Position numbers and translations under genes: made by a program. Below the pieces are notes generated by a model. That model worked only from the letters and a program-made list of their open reading frames with translations, made no database searches and was not told the origin of the DNA. DNA of 64,000 bases from contig KB722736.1 in assembly GCA_000349905.1 (NCBI GenBank), positions 1,052,536-1,116,535 on the forward strand, in the 5' to 3' direction. Shown here piece after piece: positions 21,133 through 30,704 of the stretch (positions are counted from its first letter, which is position 1; every line of letters begins with the position of its first letter). This DNA comes from Volvariella volvacea V23. Its lineage: Eukaryota; Basidiomycota; Agaricomycetes; Agaricales; Pluteaceae.

Positions 21133-22559
21133 ATGTCTTCACGCACGATTACCAAGAGCATTATCTCTACTACATCTCGCCACTCTCTCCAGAAGGCTGA
21201 AGACGTTCAAATTGGACCTGACCGACAGGAAGGTGTCCCCGAATATTCCAACGATGACCCCACCAAAGTCCGCCACAACTGGTGGTCGAAATATCGGTAG
21301 CTAGCGACATGGGTGCTCTGGTGCTCTTCTGATGCCAATTTGACAGCCTCATGATCCGTGAGCCAATGGCAGAGTTCATTGGAGTGGCTATAATCATTAT
21401 TTTTGGGGACGGTGTCGTCTGTCAATCGGTCCTCTCACACAATCCTTCAGTAGCGCCTGCCCCACGAGGTGTAAGTCCTTTACCCCTCCTACCCTTCCCC
21501 AGAGTATTTGTATCTAACCGTACGCCGCTTGATAGGACTGGCTTTCCCTGAACATTGGGTGGGCAGTCGGGGTTGCTCTTGCCGTCTGGGTCTCTGGCGG
21601 TATTTCAGGTGGACATCTTAACCCCGCTGTTCGTATGCCCTCACAAGTGTTTCATCGGACACCCCGGTCTTATTGATCATCTGCCTGCACAAAGGTAACG
21701 CTTGCATTAGCGGTCTTTCGAGGGTTCCCATGGAAGAAAGTGCCTGTAAGTCCCAAGTTCACAAAATGCAACATCCAAGTGTTACCTCTCATCGCTGATT
21801 TCATAACTTATAGGCCTACATATTCGCGCAATTTATGGGAGGGTTGGTAGGCGCTGCGTTGGTGTATGCTAACTATTTTCATGCGATCGACGTCTACGAA
21901 GGTGGACCAGGCATTCGCACAATGGCCACCGCCGGCTTGTTCTCTACATATGCTGTAAGTACCTGCGCGCCAGATAGCGCGTCGACAGGACAGCCACTAA
22001 TTAAACCAGGCCGAATACATGACAAACGTATCCGCCTTCTTCGAAGAATTCCTCGCGACAGCCCTCCTCCTAATCGCCGTCCTAGCCGTAATCGATAAAC
22101 ACAACATGGCACCACCCAGCGGCCTGCTACCCGTGGCGCTCTTCCTCGTACTATTAGGCATTGGCGCCAGCATAGGCATGCAAACAGGTAAGATCATATC
22201 ACACACACGGAACGCGCGGGTGATTTGACGTTTCGCTCATCCGTCGGCCATGGGGGTCGTGGTCGTTCTCGTTCTCGTGATCAGGATATGCCATAAACCC
22301 TGCCCGAGACCTCGGACCCCGCATTGTGACTGCGATGGTGGGTTACGGAAAACAAGTCTTCACCTTCCGAAAGTGAGTTTAGCTTTCTGTCGTGCCTCGA
22401 GAGATACGAGAGATCTTTCCCACATGCTTACGATTTGCTGTTAGTCATTATTGGCTGTGGTGCCCCGTCATTGCTCCAATTTTGGGTGCGCTGGCTGGAG
22501 CGCTGTTTTATGATTTGTTCCTTTATGTGGGAGATGACAGTCCCATCAATAAAGTGTGA
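21133..22559 (+). CDS. aquaglyceroporin 1 (MIP family)
   Basis: Glycerol/water channel of the plasma membrane. Exons 21133-21296, 21347-21470, 21536-21628, 21695-21745, 21814-21954, 22010-22187, 22285-22372 and 22445-22559 give 317 residues. The cytosolic head [12 protein letters not shown] to HNWWSKYR is followed by [20 protein letters not shown] (helix 1). The first pore loop is GGHLNPAVT and the second [13 protein letters not shown]. The Asp after NPAR in the second motif is the mark of aquaglyceroporins. The end is [19 protein letters not shown] and SPINKV. It is paralogous to the gene at 27551-29251, with which it shares exon lengths 124, 93, 51, 141 and 88. Fungal members usually act in osmotic glycerol flux. 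Confidence 0.93.
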
Positions 22560-23022
22560 GTTTCAAGTTAATGTCGCCTTAATAGAGATTCAATGTGACA
22601 TCCACTCTGGGCTGTAAATCTAGAAAATCCGGGGTCAGGCGTGGTGCATCTGTTTGAGTTGATTGCGTTCTGTTCTAAAAATACAATTGCGTATGCTAGG
22701 GACATCATTTCAGTGCGCTGTATGAATTCATTTGTTCCAAGGCACACGCTGCACATATTTTGCGGCCGGCCGGGTGATCTGCGATATAGTGGTAACGTTG
22801 TATTGTCAGGAAGTCAAGGCGAAGAGGGTAAGGTGCAAGAAAGTACACCCCCACCGAAACTACAGAGTGTCACCTATTTTGGGTTGTACCAACTAGTACA
22901 TCAGCAAGTCAGAAAAGGAAGAAATCACCACAGCCCCAGTAAGCGAGTAGAAGAAACCAAAAGAATGTCGTAGTAACAAAGCGCACACTAGAGGTGTATA
23001 GATGAATATTCCTTGTTCAAAG
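22560..23022. other. convergent 3' intergenic region
   Basis: 463 bp between the stops of aquaglyceroporin 1 and the transporter gene. Only short frames without motifs. It should hold both polyadenylation regions. Confidence 0.4.
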
Positions 23023-24829
23023 TTACCATTTCTGGGCAAGGCGACCTGCACCCCAACCAAACCCAGATACACTGACAATCAAGAGCAGCCAAACCCCAAT
23101 ATCCCAAACGATTCTCTTCCGCAGTTGTTTCCTTTGCAAGGCGCGTTCTTTACGTTGCAAAAGCTCGTCCGGTCCCCTTGATCGGGGGCTGCGGGTCAGG
23201 CCATCGCCGACATGCGGGGACGGACTGGCTGGAGTAGACCGGGGTATCGGCGTTGGTGGGGTAGCAGGAGTTTGTGGAATGACGATGGTGAGTGGACGTT
23301 TGAAGAAGTGAATCGTGACGTGAAGAACGGCTTTGAATGACCATAACAATGAGCGTTTGGTAGTAAATTCCATAGTCGGAGGACATACCTGGAAGGAAGT
23401 AAGTCCCTGCGAGTGACATCAGCAGCAGTACATCATTGCATCTGGTCGAGATCTCATGGGGAGCAAGGGCCAGAAGCAGCACGATAGCGAATAGGATAAC
23501 TTTAGATAATGAAAAATTGATTGAATCGCGAACTCTTCGGGGGATGGGTAAGGGCGGAATGATTGCTAAGACTGAAGGGACACTGGACAGAAGAACTAGA
23601 CATCTGAATGCGTGGATAGCTGGAAGGTGGTGGTCGTGCGGCTCTTCTGGTACTGGCTGCGGTACAGATGGGATTTGATCCCCGGTAGAGGGGTAGCCCT
23701 GCTTTTGTGATTAGATCGCCCAAAGCCAAAAATCATAGATTACTCACCATTTCTGGCACGATGGAGTGCGCTGAGAAGAATACAAGGGGTAGGATCATCA
23801 GAAAAGCTATAGCTACAGTTAATGGTGAGACAATTTTGAAGGAGCGGGATTTAGAATGTCGGGTAGTTGTGATAGGTAGGGCGGAACCTCTTAAGGCAGC
23901 GTATAATGGCAATGTAGAGGAAGAACAGAACACAAAGGCAGTGACACCTACGTCCAATGAGCAAGCGTAGCGCGATACTCCAGCCGGATTACTTACTAAT
24001 TCCCTGCCAGAAGGCCCCTAGTTTGATTGAATCAGGGTTCACCTCCAGGTTACCTTGTGTGTATGCATAGGATACGCAGCTCAGCCACGCGACGAAAGCA
24101 ACAACAGAGAACCAAGCTGTGTAAACGACTCCTGGAGAAGCCAAAGACTTTGAAGTGACGAATGGAGTGAGGGCGATAGCTAGTATAGCGACCAACACGG
24201 GCTGCGTTGGGAGGCCCAGGTCTTCCGAAACAAAGGGGAGCAGAGCCACTGCAGACTCTGGATGGCAGAGTTGAATGTCGTGGGGTATACAGGGTAAGAT
24301 ATGAGAAGAGCCTACCTCTCAGATAGGTCGCGGCTAACAAAACTCTGACGACCCCACAACTCGCCCTGACGAGAGTCCTCAGAACGGCTCTTTGTTTCTC
24401 CTTGCCTCTGCCTCGCGCAAACGCATCAAGGATCACATCTTCCAGTTCGGTCTTCTTCAAGTGCCGGGAAAGCATGTACAAAATTTGCCTCGAAAATGCT
24501 GCCAAACCGGCAAACAGGAAGAGCGGAGGTAAGCCATAGTTGAGCGGGAGTTGTGAGTGTCGGAGAATGAGAGCCCCTAGTCTCAAATACGGGGCTAGGA
24601 GGAAAAGGAAGGTATCTGCGGGTGATAAAGGCAAGATCGGGGTTCTCCTGACATCGTACTGCTGATCGAGAGTATCGTCGTCTTCGTCGCTGGAAAAATC
24701 GAATGGAGTGTCGGCATCGTCGTCGTCAGTTACTAGGATCAGGGCAGCGGTTGAGTCGACAGGGGTGAGCACGGGTGAGGATGGAGGTGATGGAGAATCA
24801 CTGGGCTGGCGACGTAATTGGGCAGCCAT
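23023..24829 (-). CDS. multi-pass membrane protein, probable amino-acid-transporter-like
   Basis: Exons 24316-24829, 23997-24248, 23748-23947, 23389-23698 and 23023-23330 give 527 residues. After a 75-residue acidic, disordered head (DDDDADTPFDFSSDEDDD) come about nine hydrophobic segments, for example DTFLFLLAPYLRLGALIL, YGLPPLFLFAGLAAF, PVLVAILAIALTPFVT, VVYTAWFSVVAFVAWL and VAIAFLMILPLVFF. The stretch GAFWQGISV to SSSTLPLYAALRG recalls the AAAP/SLC38 amino-acid transporter pattern, but the match is by eye. The C-terminus carries a basic segment ERALQRKQLRKRIVW followed by a final membrane span. The start lies only 76 bp from the scaffold gap. It could equally be an unassigned fungal membrane family. 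Confidence 0.6.
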
Positions 24830-25273
24830 GGTGGAGGGAGATAGAGGAGCTAAGACCAGGCATGCGCTGTGGACAGCAGACTGGTCGGTTACCTAATTGG
24901 GATCCNNNNNNNNNNNNNNNNNNNNNNNNNNNNNNNNNNNNNNNNNNNNNNNNNNNNNNNNNNNNNNNNNNNNNNNNNNNNNNNNNNNNNNNNNNNNNNN
25001 NNNNNAGACGCATGATCGAGGACTCGCTAATAAATAAGCGGAATCAATGCAATTAACCTGCGGGAAAGGGTCGCCTGCTGCCTGGAGCTGGACAACGTCG
25101 TCGAAACTTGTCCCGTCGCCGCGCAAGACGTCGCCCAACGCCAGAGGTCATCGTCGTGTGCATCAGTTGGCTGGCAGCAAGTAGCACTTTACGTAAACTG
25201 TTCAGCACTTTAAAGTCAGCTGACCGCGATTGCGTTCCCCTGCTTCACCACTCTTCACCGCCAATAAACTTCT
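24830..25273. other. intergenic region containing the scaffold gap
   Basis: Divergent interval between the transporter and the homeodomain gene. About 345 bp of real sequence plus 100 N. Its true length is unknown, so promoters or a small gene could be missing. Confidence 0.6.
24906..25005. other. assembly gap of 100 N
   Basis: Exactly 100 consecutive N, the conventional size for a scaffold join of unknown length. The sequence just before it ends gggatcc. Any open frames that cross it are artefacts. Confidence 1.
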
Positions 25274-26603
25274 ATGTCCTCCGATGAGATCTCTTTGGCG
25301 CAACCGGAGCCGCAGGTTGAACCAGCATTACCAACGCCGCCACCACCAGAACCACCACAGGCCGCCACCAGGAAGAAAGCCAGGAAGATCGTGCGTGCCG
25401 AGCCCATTCAAAAGCATCTCTTGGAAGCCGCCTTTAAGAAGACAGCACGTCCGTCCTACGACGACATCATCTCATTGGAGGACCAAACCGGCTTGTATGC
25501 GTCAACCTGACCAGGTTCCGCTCGTACAGACGTTAACGCATTCCTTTAGGCCTAGAAAGTGGATCATCAGCTGGTTCCAACGCCAAAGGGCGAGGATCCG
25601 GCGGAAGGACCCAAACGAAGGGCTCACCTCAGAGGACGGCAAGCGGGTCAAATCCGAATGCCAAGGCTCGGACATCGCGACTATTGACAACCTCACAGAC
25701 GCCTCATCATCTCCGCGGGACATAGTAAAGGAACAGTCTCCTGAAAAAACGCCCAATGCTCTCCAAGAGCTGGTCGAAGTTGATCTTTCAACTATTACAT
25801 CCGCCGCTCAGCCACCAGTTCCTCACAACTCTTCTACTTGTCCTGACGTCCAGAATCGTGGTACTGATTACTCGCCGCCTAGTCAGCCTCAAGCCGACGA
25901 GGTGAATCTAGGTATTTCCTTGGGAAAACCCTTGCCTATTGCTGTGCCGCTATCTCGACCTATGCTAAACCGGACCTCTGGCTCTGTGGCTGCTGCTCCG
26001 ATTCTACCCTCTACCCACAGTTCACAATATCCGTCAAGCATTCCATCACCAAACTACCACGCTGCTAATCCGGACCTGGACGAACTATTCTCTGTTCTCA
26101 CTGGTAGACGTGGTTCGCACTTAAATCAAGCGAGAAGAAACGAACTTGATGTCTTTTCTGAGTTTACTAGCAACCTATTCGGATCGGCGCAAACGCTTTC
26201 CTCCGCTTCTGTGAATTACGAAACCGCTGGGTATCAATGTGCCCCGCCCAGCTGCACGCCATTGATGCCACACCTCGACGACTTCTTCACCGCTCGCACG
26301 GGTACTACTAGCACTGGCTCTTCTCCTTGCAGTTCCCTCGGACCAACACCTGCCTTGCCACCAGACTTGAACGGCATCTTGCAACCCGTGGCCTCTCACA
26401 ACGGCTGGTCCAATGATCTGGGAGGTTGGACGCAACCCCTCATTGCTCCTGTGCCCCATCACCCTGTTCCCAGCCTGCAAGCCCTCAATGCCCACATCGA
26501 TAACTTCCACCTAGGCATTCCTACTAACCCCAGAAGCGAGAACCCGGACTTCGACTTCGCAAGTTTCTTCTTCAGTTATGCCCCAATTGACTTTCTCATC
26601 TAG
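25274..26603 (+). CDS. divergent homeodomain transcription factor
   Basis: Exons 25274-25494 and 25550-26603 join (TT/G gives Leu) to 424 residues. The homeodomain occupies about residues 33-90: RKKARKIVRAEPIQKHLLEA, then AFKKTARPSYDDIISLEDQT, GLPRKW, and the recognition helix IISWFQRQRARIRRK. Trp48, Phe49 and Arg53 are present, but position 51, almost always Asn in DNA-binding homeodomains, is Arg. The intron splits the domain between helices 2 and 3. The remaining 330 residues are disordered, Ser/Pro-rich and end SFFFSYAPIDFLI. Repeated 'LDELF', 'LDDFF' and 'IDNFHL' acidic-hydrophobic patches could be activation motifs. It is not the mating-type A locus: no mip gene and no paired HD partner is nearby. 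DNA targets are unknown. Confidence 0.82.
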
Positions 26604-27550
26604 CTGATCTTAGTCCTCGCGTGGTTCTCGCGGAGATTCCCGACTTGCCTCATATGACAAGAGTCCTAATAGGGGAACATTGCCTATAACTTCTTTGGAT
26701 TCATTTACGCCTAGTGATTCCATTTCCGCAAGTTCGAGGTCGACGTCTGCAATGTCCGGATATGAAACTCTCCTGAACCCAAATCTAACTCCACTCAAAC
26801 ATCTGACCGTGCTACAACCATATATGAAAGCATCAAGCGCTATGGAAGGGGAAGGAAATGAAGTCAATCGTGGGGCAATGGATGACTTGTTGGACGAGGG
26901 ACTAGTCGAACGGGATCCGTTTCAAGCTGCAATGGGTTTAGTCTTCCTTTCCGGGATTGGGTTCAAGTGGGATACAAAATACTCTCCGTTATAAGATTAT
27001 GGTTGTCTCTCTCCCAGTACGGTTAGTATTCAAACGACTTGTCGGAATTATTGTGTACAGCCTAGAATCGACTCGACTGTACGCGTGAGATGACCCGTCG
27101 GGCGTGCCAAGCACTCAACTCATAAGACCGCAGACGCAGGTATGAGGAAAGGAGATCTATTTGTATGATATCCTAATGTATCGCGAAGATGACGAAGGTA
27201 CTGAGGCTACAGCTGGTGGAATACATCTTGCGGAAGATCCAAGAAACCCAAGAAACCCAGAAATAAAGGTGATTTAAAAGTAATCTTGCTGAAAAAACTC
27301 TTTCCATCATCGAAGGGGGTATTTGGAACGACCACAAAACGAATCAATGCCCAGCGGTAGTAATGCAACATCAGGAGAAGGGAATCAAAGACCAGAGAGG
27401 ATTCGAAGATGAACAAAGAAGAGAGGGAGAGAGAAAGAGTTGAAGGAGAGTTAGTGGGTCAGAAGGCCGAATGAACGTAGATACCGAACTTGAACGCAAG
27501 CAATATGCGCACAACACCCATAAAATTTTTACACCGAGTGAGATCCGAAT
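26604..27550. other. convergent 3' intergenic region, 947 bp
   Basis: Between the stops of the homeodomain gene and aquaglyceroporin 2. A 104-codon frame at 26680-26994 (+) and an opposing 85-codon frame (26610-26867, -) overlap; neither has a known motif and I cannot choose between them or call either a gene. The rest is unremarkable. Confidence 0.4.
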
Positions 27551-29251
27551 TTAGACAGCGTTGTCGCCTCGAGGCCTAACCTGTTCCTTCTCGAGGCTGA
27601 AAAGGGGAAGAAATGTCAGCGATTATTGCAGGGTATTCGACGGGAGAGAAGAGGCGGGAAAAAATCCCGCTATCAATTTTCACAAAAGCGTGGGTTGTGG
27701 GTACGAAGTGAATGGCGTTGGGAAAACCGTGTCGCCCGTTCCCATGGGGAATCCATTGGGGAAGGAGGGATGACAGCAGATATACAAAGGCGAAGCAGAA
27801 AAAGCATAGACCAAACGTCGAGGAGGGAGAAAAAGGAAGAAGTAAACTTACGATTTGTTGATGGGACTGTCCTTCCCTGTGTAGAAGAATACGTCATAAA
27901 ACAGGGCGCCAACCTGAGCTCCCAAAATAGGCGCCATGACGGGACACCATATCCAATAATGACTGAACCGCAGTTAGTGACACGTAAAACAAAGCGAGAC
28001 CGGCGGAGGATATGGGCAGAGGGTTTAATGTCCAACACTTACTTCCTGAAAGTGAATACTTGCTTGCCATAACCGGCCATGGCAGTCAAGATGCGTGGGC
28101 CAAGATCACGGGCTGGATTCAAGGCAAAACCTAGAAGCATGAATAATTCAGGATCCAGGTGAATATATATGAAGGTGCGACATTTGGTAGGACATAGAGC
28201 GTCGCGAAGAGTTTTACACCCACCAGTCTGCATGCCGATGCTAAGACCAATACCCAAAATTACGATAAAGATAACTAGAGGGAACATCCCGCTTGGTGCG
28301 GCAGCGTCCCGGTTTCTCTTGTCGGTCATTGCAAGGATGGTGATAATCAACATGGCTGTGCCAAGGAATTCCTCGAAAAAGGCCGTAGCGTTTGAGAGAT
28401 AATCGGCCTAGCCAGGGTCGGATCATGCATTAGTACATTGAATTGATGGTCACCCATTCACTCACCGCATAGGTTGCAAAGAGGCCGGCGGTGGCCAGGG
28501 TGCGCACACCTTCACCACCCTCGAAAAGGTCGATAGCATTGTGGAAACGACCATACAGAATCGCAGCTCCGACAATACCTCCCATCAATTGAGCAAAGAT
28601 GTAAACCTTGGGGAGTCATTGATGATGAGCCAAAATATGGGATAAGATATTCCTATAGTGGTACTTACGGGCACCTTTTTCCAAGGAAAGCCTCGGAAAG
28701 TCGCCATAGCCAAAGTCACCTGGTAACATCCCTTTTGATTAGCTGTTGGAAATTTTTTGGCACCGCAACTTACAGCTGGGTTAATATGTCCACCAGAAAT
28801 CCCGGCCGTAATCCAAACACCGAGGGAGACACCAACCGCGAACCCAAAGCTCAATGTGAGCCAGTCCTAACAGATCAGTTATTATTTGTGCAACACCATT
28901 CAGTCCGATAGACTTACACCTCGCGGGGCAGCAGACACCGCAGGGATTTGAGATAGAACCATTTGGCATACAGCGCCATCGCCAAACATAACCAAGATGA
29001 TGACACCGAGGAACTCAGCCAACGGAGCCCTAATCATCTCACTAAGTGCAACGTGGTTAGATGTAGCAATGAGGTAAAATAAGAGGTGCTATGCCGTACC
29101 GATACTTGGACCATCCATTAGCATGAGCGATGCTTGCCTCATCGTCGCTATACTGGACGACTTTTTCGTCAATACGGGAGGTATCTGGATTGACGGTGGA
29201 CTGGCGAGAGGTTACGAAGTTGAGGCTGTTAGTTTGTTCTTGGTGAGACAT
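27551..29251 (-). CDS. aquaglyceroporin 2 (MIP family)
   Basis: Nine exons: 29100-29251, 28918-29041, 28774-28866, 28669-28719, 28466-28606, 28224-28407, 28043-28130, 27852-27962 and 27551-27596, giving 329 residues. The cytosolic head [17 protein letters not shown] is followed by [20 protein letters not shown]. Pore loops are GGHINPAVT and [13 protein letters not shown], again with the Asp typical of glycerol facilitators. The end extends past SPINKS into [14 protein letters not shown] through a separate last exon after a 255-nt intron (27597-27851), the longest intron I placed in this gene. Five internal exons match aquaglyceroporin 1 in length. It lies in opposite orientation to copy 1, about 5 kb away. 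Likely a duplicated osmotic glycerol channel. Confidence 0.92.
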
Positions 29252-30704
29252 GGTGAGGGCACCAGAGGAACAGGCGGAGGAGCTCAGGAGGGCAGGAGCG
29301 GAGGGCGGAGGGGGTTGGTCTCTTCAAAATGGCATTGCATAATTTATATCTGTCGCCAACTACCACAACGGCTTTCTGTGGAAAGGTTAGAATCCCAGCA
29401 TCAGGTTTACCCGAATCTTGATCATAGGCGTATGAACCGTTCGTGTTACATCACGAACAATTTTTTCCTCTAACCCGCTCCGGTTACGTATTATTTAGGA
29501 TTAGATAGCCCGGTTCTATGGCTTTTCTTTACTTGTCCCTGAATTGAAGAGATTGCCCTCGCGTTGCGATTTTTTTTTAAAACCTACGACCGAGACGGGG
29601 CGCCCTGATTCGGCCGTATCTTGCATTCCATAGTGTCAGACTCGGGTCTGTGTGTGACCATCATGTGTCCTACATGCGGACAATGACAGCAGCTGAGCGC
29701 TCTGGCATAGTCCATGACCGTTGTATGATGATAACTGAATATGCTAGGCCATGCATGGGCTCCCCGATTAAGATCCAATACAAAGGGTACCTGACATTTC
29801 CGGGCTCGGTCATGTCAGGATTAACAGCATTGCATTGAACACGGGTTACATGCGCGGGTCATGGGGCCGTAATCACTGGATACAAAGCGAGCAAACGAAA
29901 GCTGTTCAGTGACCAGATTGGACGAAAAGTGTAGCAAATTAACGAGAAGCATGTCTGGCAGCTGAACGAACCACTCAAAGCATGGAAATACGTAGCTAAG
30001 AGGGTCAGAAATGAGAACTCCATGAATAATATTTCGAGCACCTTGGAGAACGAGGTGTGAGACTGCCAGATGGGCAAAGCCAGTTCTTTGTGGCACATAG
30101 GCCATGCTCGATGTTATCTAAGATCAGTTCTCAACGGAGGATAAACGCACCGAAGTTCATCTGCGACATGCAGAATGGACAAACTTTCTACCTCGTGCTT
30201 TCCACGCAGTCATACACAGCGCCTTTGGCATCAGCACTTACAAGGAAGACGGTGATGCTGAGACCCGAACAACACTCTATCACCTCTCCTCAAGTATATT
30301 GCTGAACAAGCTGCATGTAACTTGCCATAGGGTAGTTCGATGAACCCATTACCCACAACTCGCGACCGAGATGATTGTGTGTGTCGTAAATCCGACAATT
30401 CCGTGCAAGTCTAGACTGCAGAGACTGCAAAGCACATAATAGATGGGGGATCAATACGAAATTGCGTTATTTACGCGCCCTTTACGCGTTTATCTTATTG
30501 AATGTGCTTCGTACGATAAAGGGTATTGGACGCGAATAACACAATCGAACTGGTTGAGAGAAAGGCTAAACGCCAAGCCACAAGGACTTGTTCGCATCAA
30601 CTTCACACGCTTCGGCAACACCCTGACCTACGAAGCAAGTGACAAATAGGCGGATACTATTGCATAGCCAGACGTAGGCAGATTGGTGAGACAATGAAAG
30701 GTCA
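29252..30704. other. gene-poor interval of 1.45 kb
   Basis: Between aquaglyceroporin 2's start and the 3' end of the GCFC gene. The first few hundred bases should be the aquaglyceroporin promoter. Short frames (29821-30105 -, 30443-30649 +) show no motif and no flanking splice-linked exons. It is more AT-rich than the coding parts nearby. No repeats or transposon ends were seen. Confidence 0.4.

Noticed and set aside
24708..25138. Open frames spanning the N run
   Set aside because: Their length comes from untranslated N; no protein can be inferred across the gap.
25274..26603. Homeodomain gene as mating-type A locus
   Set aside because: No mitochondrial intermediate peptidase gene, no divergent HD1/HD2 pair, and the helix lacks the HD1/HD2 pattern.
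26610..26994. Two overlapping opposing small frames after the homeodomain gene
   Set aside because: Neither has a motif, splice partner or clear codon bias; kept only as a note in the intergenic entry.
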